Shown: one piece after another, positions 33,857 to 40,631 of the stretch
Position numbering within the stretch: the stretch's first letter is position 1
Layout: the number at the start of each line of letters is the position of its first letter
IMG/VR virus record: IMGVR_UViG_3300017697_000024
Span: 1 to 45,915 of that record
Origin: a virus
DNA: 45,915 bases
Reading direction: 5' to 3' (one strand)
Made by a program: the position numbers and the translations under genes
The notes under the pieces: generated by a model
The model's input: the letters and a program-made list of their open reading frames with translations, nothing else
Told to the model about the DNA's origin: nothing
The model's database searches: none

Positions 33857-35721
33857 CCCATCAATTAAATTTTATTTATAATGATTCAGATTGGATATGT
33901 CCTGCTGAATACCCTGATTTGTCTAAAGCCACAGAAATTGCAATAGACTTAGAAACTAAAGATCCAAATATAAAAACTAAAGGAGCTGGATGGGCTACCT
34001 TTGATGGTGGCATAGTTGGTTTTGCAGTAGCTGCACTGGGCCAACAATGGTACTTTCCAATTCAACATGATGCAGGTGGTAATATGGATTTAGCTATAAC
34101 AACTGCATGGATGCAGGATATTCTTAAAACTCCTGCTACTAAAATATTTCATAATGCAAGTTACGATGTCGGTTGGTTGTTAGTAAATGGTTTCGAGATT
34201 AAAGGTAAGATTGTAGATACTATGATCGCTGCAGCAATAATAAATGAAAATAGATTTAGTTTTAGTTTAAATGCATGTGCTAAAGATTATTTAGGTGAAG
34301 TTAAAAATGAAACATTCTTAACTGAAAAAGCTAAAGAGTGGGGCATAGATCCCAAGGCTGACATGTGGAGATTACCTGCGGGTTATGTTGGTCATTACGC
34401 TGAACAAGATGCAGGTTTAACTTTAAGACTATGGGAAAGATTAAAAGGTGAAATTGTAAAACAAAATTTAAGTGATGTGTGGGAAATGGAAATGGAGCTC
34501 CTGCCTATACTTATTGATACTAGACGTAGAGGTATTAGAGTTGATGAAGAAAAAGCTCATTTACTAAAAAAAGAATTTAAGAAAAAAGAATTTGAAGTAT
34601 TAGATAAAATAAAACAAGAGACAACTCACAGTGTAGACATTTGGGCTGCACGAAGTGTAGCTCAGGTGTTTGATAGAATAGGTGTGGAGTACCCACGGAC
34701 ACAGAAAACCGGAGAACCAAGCTTTACACAAAACTGGTTAGTAAACTGTAATAACCCGATAGCACAACTAATAAGACAAGCAAGAGAAATAAATAAATTT
34801 CATTCAACATTCATAGACTCCGTATTAAGATATACGCACAAAGGCAGAATCCATGCAGAGATAAATCAATTAAGATCAGATCAGGGTGGAACTGTATCTG
34901 GACGATTATCTTATTCTAATCCAAACTTACAGCAGATACCAGCCCGTAACAAAGAAATGGGTGATAAAATTAGAAGTTTATTTTTACCTGAAGAGGGTAG
35001 ACAATGGGGTAGCTTTGACTACTCACAACAAGAACCAAGATTAGTAGCTCACTACGCTGCATCTATAGACGCAGGATTTGATGGTGCTGATGAATTTATA
35101 GAAGCCTACCAAAATGAGTCAGCAGACTTTCACCAAATAGTTGCTGATATGGCAGGTATATCTAGGACTCATGCTAAGACGATCAATTTGGGTCTTTTCT
35201 ATGGTATGGGTAAAAACAAATTAGCCACAGAATTAGGTATTGATAAAGATGCTGCAGATAGATTGCTGCAAACATATAACAGTAGAGTACCATTTGTTAA
35301 GAAATTAGCCGCAGAAGTGTCTAACAGTGCTTCTAAATATGGCTTTATTCGGACTATAAAGGGCCGTAAATGCCGTTTTAACATGTGGGAGCCCTCTACC
35401 TTCGGAATGAATAAGGCGATGGACTACGAGGCTGCTAAGGCCCATTATGGAAATAACATACGTAGGGCATTTACATATAAAGCTTTAAACAGACTAATTC
35501 AGGGGTCAGCAGCTGATCAAACTAAAATGGCTATGATTCAATGCTACAAAGCAGGATATAAACCTTTATTACAAATACATGATGAATTATGTTTTTCTAT
35601 TGATAAGGAAGAAGATATTAAACATGTTAAATCGATAATGGAAAACGCAGTCGAAAATCTTAAGGTTCCTTCTAAAGTAGATATTGCACTTGGAGCTTCT
35701 TGGGGTGAGGCAAAAGAATAA
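33853..35721 (+). CDS. polA: Family A DNA polymerase (Leu at the 762 position)
   Basis: A 622-residue replicative polymerase with 3'-5' exonuclease domain: DLE at 32-34, FHNASYD (100-105) and HYAEQD (Y182, D186). Polymerase motifs: A, SFDYSQQEPRLVAHYA (D389, E394); B, RTHAKTINLGLFYGM (R438, K442, Y450); C, LLQIHDELCFSI (H576-D577-E578). The motif B residue equivalent to E. coli Phe762 is Leu446 (codon 35188-35190). No 5'-3' exonuclease domain. It is the last gene of the + strand replication operon and converges, 3 bases apart, with a minus-strand gene. Confidence 0.95.
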   Translation: MTHQLNFIYNDSDWICPAEYPDLSKATEIAIDLETKDPNIKTKGAGWATFDGGIVGFAVAALGQQWYFPIQHDAGGNMDLAITTAWMQDILKTPATKIFHNASYDVGWLLVNGFEIKGKIVDTMIAAAIINENRFSFSLNACAKDYLGEVKNETFLTEKAKEWGIDPKADMWRLPAGYVGHYAEQDAGLTLRLWERLKGEIVKQNLSDVWEMEMELLPILIDTRRRGIRVDEEKAHLLKKEFKKKEFEVLDKIKQETTHSVDIWAARSVAQVFDRIGVEYPRTQKTGEPSFTQNWLVNCNNPIAQLIRQAREINKFHSTFIDSVLRYTHKGRIHAEINQLRSDQGGTVSGRLSYSNPNLQQIPARNKEMGDKIRSLFLPEEGRQWGSFDYSQQEPRLVAHYAASIDAGFDGADEFIEAYQNESADFHQIVADMAGISRTHAKTINLGLFYGMGKNKLATELGIDKDAADRLLQTYNSRVPFVKKLAAEVSNSASKYGFIRTIKGRKCRFNMWEPSTFGMNKAMDYEAAKAHYGNNIRRAFTYKALNRLIQGSAADQTKMAMIQCYKAGYKPLLQIHDELCFSIDKEEDIKHVKSIMENAVENLKVPSKVDIALGASWGEAKE

Positions 35722-35724
35722 ATA

Positions 35725-36240
35725 CTATTCGTTCATTTTAATTGAAGTATTAAAAGAGATAATAATTTTAGGATCATCAAACAAATTTACTGGAGACTTG
35801 TGCCACCAATAAGAGGGTATAGTTAAGATCTGTCCTTCCATTACATCAAAAGATTTTAGCTGCTCAATATGTTTAATAGTTGTTTTAACTTCTTTGTTTG
35901 GCATAGATAAATAATAAATATTTGTAAAGTGAACACCTCCATGAATATGCCATACATGAAAATCATTTTTTTCATACCATTGGAACCAGGCGTTGTGTAA
36001 ACCAATTTTACTTTTAATCTTATCTTCAAAGTCTAATTTAAATTCATGATAAATATTTTTAAAAAAATATTCTCTCCACTCAATAATCATACTCGCAGGT
36101 AAATTATAATCAGTGTGTGAAATTTGATCTATTTTATTTTGTGGTATCAATCTCATTTTATCAATGAGAATTGGTTTATGTACTATGTGTTTAGGTACAT
36201 TATAAATCCAGCTATCTTTTATTAAGGACTCTTCCTGCAT
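35725..36240 (-). CDS. Putative 2OG/Fe(II) oxygenase, HxH subgroup (minus strand)
   Basis: A 171-residue protein. NDFHVWHIHGGVHFTNIYYLS gives H98 and H100, EGQILTIPSYWWHKSPV gives H147, and DDPKIIISFNTSI has K158 in the usual Arg place. It belongs to the HxH group like the genes at 10562, 14567 and 33142. It is the distal gene of a minus-strand island, ending three bases from the stop of the DNA polymerase gene, so the two converge without room for a standard terminator (GAATA/TATTC 5-bp stem at about 35717-35731 only). Weak SD. Confidence 0.65.
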   Translation of the reverse strand: MQEESLIKDSWIYNVPKHIVHKPILIDKMRLIPQNKIDQISHTDYNLPASMIIEWREYFFKNIYHEFKLDFEDKIKSKIGLHNAWFQWYEKNDFHVWHIHGGVHFTNIYYLSMPNKEVKTTIKHIEQLKSFDVMEGQILTIPSYWWHKSPVNLFDDPKIIISFNTSIKMNE

Positions 36241-36388
36241 TACTTCGATGTCTATTTTTCCAATTTAATTTTAACTTTAAAACTTTATCTTCTGGCCCAT
36301 GACAAATAGTTATTAAATGACCCTTCTTGGTATCAGTAATCCAATATTTTTTGTAATCATTTATGATTAAGGTTTTATTAGAGGACAT
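36212..36388 (-). CDS. Small basic protein, 58 aa (minus strand)
   Basis: A minus-strand frame of 58 codons. The product starts MSSNKTLIINDYKKYWITDT and continues KKGHLITICHGPEDKVLKLKLNWKNRHRSNAGRVLNKR. It fills a 195-base gap and overlaps the start of the dioxygenase gene by 29 bases. AGGGA lies about 5 bases before the ATG. No family recognised. Amphipathic beta-strands in the middle and a basic C-terminus are visible. Confidence 0.45.
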   Translation of the reverse strand: MSSNKTLIINDYKKYWITDTKKGHLITICHGPEDKVLKLKLNWKNRHRSNAGRVLNKR

Positions 36389-36435
36389 AAGTTCCCTACA
36401 CTTTATATCGAAAAAAGTAAATGTGCTAGTTTTAT

Positions 36436-36624
36436 TTAACTAGCTATATCGTAAAGACCACTTTTAGCGTCTTCAACACTTTGATCATTAATCTTAGTTT
36501 TAAGACCTTTGATCTTTATATCGATCCACTTCATATCAGGTGTTACCCGACCCTGCTGCAATGCCTGTGATGCCCACTTGGATTCCAGCTGAAGTTTTTC
36601 CGATATTAACTTTTGTAGTTGCAT
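36436..36624 (-). CDS. Small helical protein, 62 aa (minus strand)
   Basis: Start at 36624 is chosen because AGGAGG (36634-36639 on the + strand as CCTCCT) lies 9 bases upstream; an in-frame ATG at 36642 would use part of that SD. The product MQLQKLISEKLQLESKWASQ...KWIDIKIKGLKTKINDQSVEDAKSGLYDIAS is helical and polar. It overlaps the end of the upstream minus-strand gene by about 90 bases in another frame. Function unknown. Confidence 0.5.
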   Translation of the reverse strand: MQLQKLISEKLQLESKWASQALQQGRVTPDMKWIDIKIKGLKTKINDQSVEDAKSGLYDIAS

Positions 36625-36814
36625 CTCGGTCAACCTCCTCATAGGTTAAGAATAAAATATCAGGATTCTCAAACCCTGCACCTTCATTCTCTGTTACATC
36701 CCCTGAGCTAACCTTTTTACTAAACTCCTCAAGGGCGGCTTTATCGTTCTCTGCCCAAAGCATCTCATTAATATATATATTCTTGTACTTTGCTTGGACG
36801 CGATATAGCTTCAT
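36536..36814 (-). CDS. Unknown protein, 92 aa (minus strand)
   Basis: MKLYRVQAKYKNIYINEMLWAENDKAALEEFSKKVSSGDVTENEGAGFENPDILFLTYEEVD: a beta-alpha start in which W-AENDKAALEEF looks like short phage proteins of the 'AENxxEA' type, followed by a flexible Gly/Thr-rich tail. A consensus-like promoter lies directly upstream (36820-36849) and no SD is present, so the mRNA may be leaderless. The end of the gene overlaps the next minus-strand gene in another frame. Confidence 0.5.
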   Translation of the reverse strand: MKLYRVQAKYKNIYINEMLWAENDKAALEEFSKKVSSGDVTENEGAGFENPDILFLTYEEVDRDATTKVNIGKTSAGIQVGITGIAAGSGNT

Positions 36815-36819
36815 AAGGT

Positions 36820-36849
36820 ATTATATAGCATTTTGTGATATTATTGCAA
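36820..36849 (-). promoter_or_regulatory. Sigma70-like promoter, minus strand
   Basis: On the minus strand, TTGCAA (36844-36849), an 18-base spacer, then a perfect TATAAT (36820-36825). The expected start of transcription (about 36813) coincides with the ATG at 36814, giving a leaderless or nearly leaderless transcript. The same TTGCAA box serves in the divergent promoter at 37102-37107. Confidence 0.5.
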
Positions 36850-37071
36850 CTATAGGGGTGTGCTTTCTTTAATTTCTATACATTCAAATTTTATAGCTAA
36901 TTTCCCTTTATTTATCTTATCTTTAGGCATTGTAGCCATTGTATCTCCAGATATTTTATATCCAGCGATTGCACATTCTTTCCATGAATCATACTCTCCT
37001 TGTGGATGAACCATACCAGGACAAGTCTGAGTTAAAAAACTACATAAATGTAAAACTAGCAAGTATTTCAT
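36850..37071 (-). CDS. Small secreted protein with signal peptide (minus strand)
   Basis: A 73-residue protein. Residues 1-17 (MKYLLVLHLCSFLTQTC) look like a short Sec signal peptide, followed by PGMVHPQGEYDSWKECAIAGYKISGDT...KLAIKFECIEIKES. Several cysteines (10, 17, 33, 64) could form disulfides in the periplasm, or C17 could be a lipidation site. I recall similar small proteins in marine phages and Pelagibacterales. A role at the cell envelope (superinfection exclusion or lysis) is only a guess. First gene of the minus-strand island, behind its own promoter. Confidence 0.6.
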   Translation of the reverse strand: MKYLLVLHLCSFLTQTCPGMVHPQGEYDSWKECAIAGYKISGDTMATMPKDKINKGKLAIKFECIEIKESTPL

Positions 37072-37079
37072 TTTCCTAT

Positions 37080-37129
37080 ATTATCCTATCTTATTTAATC
37101 CTTGCAATTTAGATTAAAATATTTATATT
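37080..37129. promoter_or_regulatory. Divergent promoter pair sharing a palindromic -35 (TTGCAA)
   Basis: TTGCAA at 37102-37107 is its own reverse complement. On the + strand it is followed by a 16-base spacer and TATATT (37124-37129), then an AAAAGGAGAA SD and the gene at 37159. On the minus strand it is followed by a 16-base spacer and GATAAT (37080-37085), then ATG at 37071. Both directions give reasonable sigma70 promoters with equal spacers. Simultaneous use would be mutually exclusive. Confidence 0.5.
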
Positions 37130-37158
37130 GTAAACATGTTTATAAAAAGGAGAATATC

Positions 37159-37434
37159 ATGATCAACATAAAATTGAAATCTAGTAGCGACACTTTTGTT
37201 AACTGGATAAAAGAAGTTGATGACATTCTGAGTACAACTCAGATAACAACAATAGATGGTCAACCTATGGAATATAGTGAAGACCACTTTCAAGAACAAA
37301 TGCGTAGGTTGCAGCAGTGTTCTATGAATTTCGACATGCATCCTATCTATCCGATTAATGAGCAAGTCGCGATGGATTTAATACATTGCCACATAAAGGG
37401 GAAACAAGATAATGATGATAAATCAATTTTTTAA
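37159..37434 (+). CDS. Unknown early/middle protein, 91 aa
   Basis: Start at 37159 is set by the SD AAAAGGAGAA about 6-12 bases upstream; a longer frame beginning at TTG 37102 would overlap the promoter. Product MINIKLKSSSDTFVNWIKEVDDILSTTQITTIDGQPMEYSEDHFQEQMRRLQQC...: soluble, acidic, no recognised domain. It is the first gene of a + strand unit with a membrane peptide and a ParB-like protein. Confidence 0.6.
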   Translation: MINIKLKSSSDTFVNWIKEVDDILSTTQITTIDGQPMEYSEDHFQEQMRRLQQCSMNFDMHPIYPINEQVAMDLIHCHIKGKQDNDDKSIF

Positions 37435-37522
37435 GTTTGTACTTTTGTGTGCAATATTAGTAATACCACCTAAGATTTTTATAATGTTAGTTGGGGCATT
37501 GCTCTATACAATCATATACTAA
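37412..37522 (+). CDS. 36-residue membrane peptide
   Basis: ATGATG at 37412 opens MMINQFFKFVLLCAILVIPPKIFIMLVGALLYTIIY: two short hydrophobic stretches separated by PPK, so either a re-entrant hairpin or a single span. AAAGGGGA precedes it by 10 bases as a possible SD, and it fills the 100-base gap before the ParB-like gene. Function unknown. Confidence 0.45.
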   Translation: MMINQFFKFVLLCAILVIPPKIFIMLVGALLYTIIY

Positions 37523-37533
37523 AAAAGGAGAAA

Positions 37534-38322
37534 ATGATGACTAAAGAAGTAAAAGGTAAATATTTTGTAACAAAAGATTATGGAATATTTAAAAAATCAA
37601 AAGGTAATAGAGAAGTTGATTCTACACATGTAGATAGAATCAAAAGATTAATCGCTGAGAGAGATCTTAAAACTCCTATTATTGTAAATAAAAAAATGGA
37701 GATCGTAGATGGTCAACATACAGCCCAGGCTAGAAAACAATTAGGCTTGGATATTTACTATGTAATTGGTGATTCTGATGATGCTTTAGATACAGCTAGG
37801 GCTAACACTGGAAAAAAGAATTGGAACTTAAACAATTTTTTAAACTTCCACTGTACAAGAGGCAAACAAGATTATAAGATCTGTGCTTCTAAAATGACAC
37901 AATACGGAATGCCAGTAGCTGAAACACTAGCCCTACTTAATGGTAGAGCAACAGTTTGTAGATTACAAACTGAAGAGTTTAAATTGGGAGACTTCTCAAT
38001 TGCTGCAGGTAGACTAAGCAGGTTTGATCAAATTGCAAAAGAAATAACTTACATTGCAAAACAAATCGATCCGAATGGTAAAAAACTAAAACGACAATTG
38101 ATTAGAGCATATTTAATTATGTGCAAACATCCAAAGTTTTCATTTGATAGATTAAAGTCTGCAATGAAATCTAAGGGTGGTAAATTAGCTGCAGTAACTA
38201 ACAGCTCTGATTACATTGAACAATTCGATAGAGTGTACAATGGTGGATTGACTAGAGATAAAAAAGTTGATTTTCTTAAGTTTGCATTAGATCGAGACTT
38301 TGACAAGAGAGAGGCAGCGTAA
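37534..38322 (+). CDS. ParB-like nuclease-domain protein
   Basis: A 262-residue protein. The N-terminal domain (about 27-90) has the ParB/sulfiredoxin fold pattern: VDSTHVDRIKRLIAERDLKTPIIVNKKMEIVDGQHTAQARKQLGLDIYYVIGD. The usual DGQHR box reads DGQHT (59-63), so the Arg is lost. The rest (about 95-262) is helical and basic and could bind DNA. Phage ParB-like proteins act in transcription control, partition or as nucleases; which applies is unknown. AAAAAGGAG SD 4 bases before the ATG. Confidence 0.7.
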   Translation: MMTKEVKGKYFVTKDYGIFKKSKGNREVDSTHVDRIKRLIAERDLKTPIIVNKKMEIVDGQHTAQARKQLGLDIYYVIGDSDDALDTARANTGKKNWNLNNFLNFHCTRGKQDYKICASKMTQYGMPVAETLALLNGRATVCRLQTEEFKLGDFSIAAGRLSRFDQIAKEITYIAKQIDPNGKKLKRQLIRAYLIMCKHPKFSFDRLKSAMKSKGGKLAAVTNSSDYIEQFDRVYNGGLTRDKKVDFLKFALDRDFDKREAA

Positions 38323-38325
38323 GCT

Positions 38326-38547
38326 ATGAATATTAACAAATGGAAATCCTGTGCAGTGGATATAGATTCATACTGTATAATTAGGGCCATGGGTAAAGAA
38401 GGCTTTAGAAGACCGGGTAATATGATTGCCAAATTAGTAGATGAAGAAGTTAAAAAAATCGCTAAAAAACAAGGCAAATCACCCGAATCAATGAGAGAGA
38501 ATTTACTATCACAGGGCAAGAAATTGCTTAACGGGAGTGGTAAATAA
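38326..38547 (+). CDS. Small basic protein, 73 aa
   Basis: MNINKWKSCAVDIDSYCIIRAMGKEGFRRPGNMIAKLVDEEVKKIAKKQGKS...: a strand followed by two helices, a layout compatible with a ribbon-helix-helix DNA-binding protein (strand KWKSCAVDIDSYCII, helix GNMIAKLVDEEVKKIA). That is a structural guess; no family is recognised with certainty. Last gene before the intrinsic terminator at 38587. Three bases after the ParB-like gene. Confidence 0.55.
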   Translation: MNINKWKSCAVDIDSYCIIRAMGKEGFRRPGNMIAKLVDEEVKKIAKKQGKSPESMRENLLSQGKKLLNGSGK

Positions 38548-38586
38548 ACCTGCGGATTGGATGGTTAACCTTAAATCTGAGGTTGG

Positions 38587-38617
38587 AAAAGGGCCGGGAG
38601 ACTGGCCCTTTTTTTTT
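38587..38617 (+). terminator. Strong Rho-independent terminator
   Basis: AAAAGGGCC and GGCCCTTTT form a perfect 9-bp stem with an 8-base loop (GGGAGACT), followed by a T-run up to 38617. It ends the transcription unit that begins at the divergent promoter at about 37102. It is the clearest terminator in the window. Confidence 0.9.
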
Positions 38618-38619
38618 AC

Positions 38620-38648
38620 TTGCAATTAAAATTTAAATCACTTAATAG
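38620..38648 (+). promoter_or_regulatory. Weak promoter candidate after the terminator
   Basis: TTGCAA (38620-38625), a 17-base spacer and TAATAG (38643-38648). The -35 is the same as in the divergent promoter at 37102, and it lies directly behind the terminator, where the next unit needs a promoter. The -10 matches only three of six consensus bases. About 110 bases of leader with a small AAAGTG/CACTTT inverted repeat (about 38669-38702) follow before the next gene. Confidence 0.25.
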
Positions 38649-38757
38649 TTAATAACGTATTCCTAAGCCTAAATGAAAAAGTGGGGCTTTCAAAACACTT
38701 TATTTTCACAATAACAACGAACAATTTTTTCTTTTAATTTAATTATGGAGAACAAAG

Positions 38758-39012
38758 TTGGCAGAAGCTATGAAAAAGTCGAGTGAAGAAGCTTTAACTA
38801 AAACGCTACAACGTTTGGTTATGATATGTCCGAATAAGAGAACTTATGACGAGATAACTTCCTTGATGTTTCAATTATATTGTGGAAATGATTTTGGTTT
38901 AGGAAATTTCAATCTTTCATTCCTTGATAAAATCGAGGGGTGTTGGCGATCAGGTCGTAAAGCTGCAGCTAAGGCGAAAGGCTTAAGACTGGTTGTTAAA
39001 AATGATGCGTGA
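38758..39012 (+). CDS. Unknown protein, 84 aa, TTG start
   Basis: TTG 38758 is chosen because GGAG (38747-38750) ends 7 bases before it; the in-frame ATG at 38770 is too far from any SD. The product MAEAMKKSSEEALTKTLQRLVMICPNKRTYDEITSLMFQLYCGNDFGLGNFNLSFLDKIEGCWRSGRKAAAKAKG is helical and basic at the end. No known domain. It overlaps the next start by 4 bases (GTGA). Confidence 0.55.
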   Translation: MAEAMKKSSEEALTKTLQRLVMICPNKRTYDEITSLMFQLYCGNDFGLGNFNLSFLDKIEGCWRSGRKAAAKAKGLRLVVKNDA

Positions 39013-39263
39013 CCGTAGGAAACTTCCATATCGATATCTTTTCCCATCCTGCGGTTACGATCATTATGGATGATGAAACTTACATAGATTTTAAAGACTA
39101 TCATTACAAGGTTGCAAATATGCTAGACGGTGTAAGTAGGATGCGATTCATCGAGGGTATATTTGACGATTATACTGAGGTAATGACTTTCGACTCCAGC
39201 AAAAAGGAGCAAAGACAATATCGTGAATTACTCACCGAACTTGTTAAAAATTTTGGGCACTGA
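39009..39263 (+). CDS. Unknown protein, 84 aa, GTG start
   Basis: GTG 39009 forms a GTGA overlap with the preceding stop, the coupled arrangement typical here. Product MTVGNFHIDIFSHPAVTIIMDDETYIDFKDYHYKVANMLDGVSRMRFIEGIFDDYTEVMTFDSSKKEQRQYRELLTELVKNFGH: beta-rich start, helical end, acidic. No recognised family. A shorter start at ATG 39066 is possible. Confidence 0.5.
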   Translation: MTVGNFHIDIFSHPAVTIIMDDETYIDFKDYHYKVANMLDGVSRMRFIEGIFDDYTEVMTFDSSKKEQRQYRELLTELVKNFGH

Positions 39264-39264
39264 C

Positions 39265-39651
39265 ATGGCTTCGACTGTGACATGTACTAGTAAGCCTGAG
39301 CATAAGCTCTTCCAGGCTATTATTATGCAAGCCTTTGAGGATTGTACTTCTTTTACTTATTCTAAAATTGATGCTTATAATAAACAGGATTCGATTAATT
39401 GGTTTGTAAGAAATAGTGATGAGTTTAAGGAGATTTGTTGGAACGCAGATTTTGACCCTGAGTATGTAATGGGTGTATTTAAGAGATTGATTAAAGAAGA
39501 AAAAATTCAATACAACAGGAACGAGAAGTTATGGATGGAGTATAGAGCTAGATATGTTCAATATCGTGCAGCTAATAATAAGGAAGAGAGAAGAGAGATT
39601 AAGAAAAAAATTGATTTAATAAATGTCCCAAATGATAAAAAAGAAAGCTAA
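39265..39651 (+). CDS. Conserved phage protein upstream of the terminase region
   Basis: ATG 39265 follows the preceding stop by one base. The product (MASTVTCTSKPEHKLFQAIIMQAFEDCTS...DSINWFVRNSDEFKEICWNADFDPEYVMGVFKRLIKE) has a pattern (HxLxxAIxxxA...A/S-xxWF...F..IC..A..DP..V) that I recall from small helical proteins near terminase genes of alphaproteobacterial phages; a helix-turn-helix role is suspected, not proven. A longer GTG start at 39223 lacks support. Confidence 0.55.
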   Translation: MASTVTCTSKPEHKLFQAIIMQAFEDCTSFTYSKIDAYNKQDSINWFVRNSDEFKEICWNADFDPEYVMGVFKRLIKEEKIQYNRNEKLWMEYRARYVQYRAANNKEERREIKKKIDLINVPNDKKES

Positions 39652-39733
39652 AATGATCGTAAGAGCTATAATGTTAAAAACTCACTTGGGACACATGGCC
39701 AGTGTACTGTATTTAGTAGGAATCTTCAAGTAA
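39623..39733 (+). CDS. Possible 36-residue peptide
   Basis: ATG 39623 inside the previous gene opens 36 codons: MSQMIKKKAKMIVRAIMLKTHLGHMASVLYLVGIFK, a basic start followed by a weakly hydrophobic amphipathic helix. It extends 82 bases into the otherwise empty region before the repeat array. A shorter start at 39653 is possible. No SD of note; may be chance. Confidence 0.3.
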   Translation: MSQMIKKKAKMIVRAIMLKTHLGHMASVLYLVGIFK

Positions 39734-40012
39734 AACACCGTACGTTACAACGGATACCGGAAATTCCTCTATATAGATATCTCTACCCTTTCAATAAAAT
39801 AATTTGCTTGGAACCCTAAAGTGGTGTCCCTGGTGTCCCTGAAGACTATTATTCGCTAATACCAACATTTATAGACGATTCTATGGTGTCCCTGTGGTGT
39901 CCCTGTGGTGTCCCTGAGGGACACATTAGGACTATGTGTGTCTTGTGGAGCAGTAAATTTTTACTTTTTCAAATAGTGTACAGAGGTCTGAAATATCTAT
40001 ATAGTAGAAAAT
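39734..40012. other. Non-coding region before the small terminase gene
   Basis: About 280 bases without a convincing gene, a rarity in this window. It holds the GGTGTCCC repeat array (listed separately) and AT-rich flanks. I see no strong SD and no clear sigma70 promoter before the small terminase gene. A cis-acting region (packaging start, origin or operator) is the likely content. Confidence 0.6.
39821..39924. repeat. GGTGTCCCT repeat array with terminal palindrome
   Basis: Five direct copies of TGGTGTCCCT at 39822-39831, 39831-39840, 39884-39893, 39895-39904 and 39906-39915. The last three are spaced exactly 11 bases apart, one helical turn. The fifth copy is part of a perfect 17-bp palindrome, GTGTCCCT-G-AGGGACAC (39908-39924). 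An isolated inverted copy, GGGACAC, lies at 39688-39694. Iterons in helical phase just upstream of the small terminase gene suggest a binding site for a protein: terminase small subunit (pac), replication initiator or repressor. Confidence 0.75.
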
Positions 40013-40537
40013 ATGCCAGGATTGAAAAAGAAAGAACTGAGAACAGAAGATGACTTGACTCTAAAGCAAAAGAAGTTTGTGGATATCTATGTTAAAAATT
40101 GGGGCAATATCACAAAAGCTGATGCTTTAAAAGAAGCGGGATATGAATGTAAGAATTCGAATGATTATTCAGTTATAGCTAGTAGATTAACAAATAGAAA
40201 ATTGAACCCTCACGTTGTTAAATATTTAGATAAAATTTATAAGGAAGAATGTGCGAAGTATGAAGGTGATAACCTAAGACGATATAAAAGATTAGAACGA
40301 ATTGCTTTAAATGCAGAAGCTGATAAACAATATGCTGCTGCTATTAATGCTGAATACAGATCTGGACAATTAGCAGGTCAGTATGTAGATAGGAGAGAAG
40401 TAAAAGTAACTGGTCTGGAGGGTATGTCACGTGAAGAGCTTGAAAAAAAACTCAAAGAGCTTTCAAATAAAATCGATGGATACAATGCAAAAACCATCGA
40501 AGTTATTGAAGACACAAAAGAGATTGAACAGGGCTAG
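40013..40537 (+). CDS. terS: Terminase small subunit
   Basis: A 174-residue protein of the Terminase_2 type: LTLKQKKFVDIYVKNWGNITKADALKEAGYECKNSNDYSVIASRLTNRKLNPHVVKYLDKI is the DNA-binding helix-turn-helix domain, followed by a helical oligomerisation region (about 75-130), then an acidic coiled end (MSREELEKKLKELSNKI). It recognises phage DNA for packaging and works with a large terminase, which is not present in this window. The repeat array just upstream may be its binding site. Confidence 0.8.
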   Translation: MPGLKKKELRTEDDLTLKQKKFVDIYVKNWGNITKADALKEAGYECKNSNDYSVIASRLTNRKLNPHVVKYLDKIYKEECAKYEGDNLRRYKRLERIALNAEADKQYAAAINAEYRSGQLAGQYVDRREVKVTGLEGMSREELEKKLKELSNKIDGYNAKTIEVIEDTKEIEQG

Positions 40538-40631
40538 TTGGTCTGAGTTTATTAAAATATTTAATAAAAGACACAACAGTCACTTGATGACATCACTAGG
40601 CGTAATTAATGTAAAAGTCGATGAAAAGTGA
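40524..40631 (+). pseudogene. Possible truncated large-terminase N-terminus
   Basis: A TTG within the end of terS opens 35 codons: LNRASWSEFIKIFNKRHNSHLMTSLGVINVKVDEK. Large terminase genes usually overlap the end of terS and begin with a short helix of this kind (xxFIKIxNxR). After about 20 residues the resemblance, which is weak and by eye, ends, and the halogenase gene begins. This may be a remnant left by replacement or recombination; it may also be chance. Confidence 0.25.

Noticed and set aside
27515-36240. Both minus-strand genes at 27545 and 36240 begin with MQEESL
   Set aside because: The codons differ (AGT against TCC for Ser and other changes) and similarity stops after six residues, so it is probably coincidence and not a duplicated leader.
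38548-38757. tRNA or attachment site near the terminator
   Set aside because: No cloverleaf or T-loop sequence can be found, and no integrase gene is present; the only structure is the intrinsic terminator.
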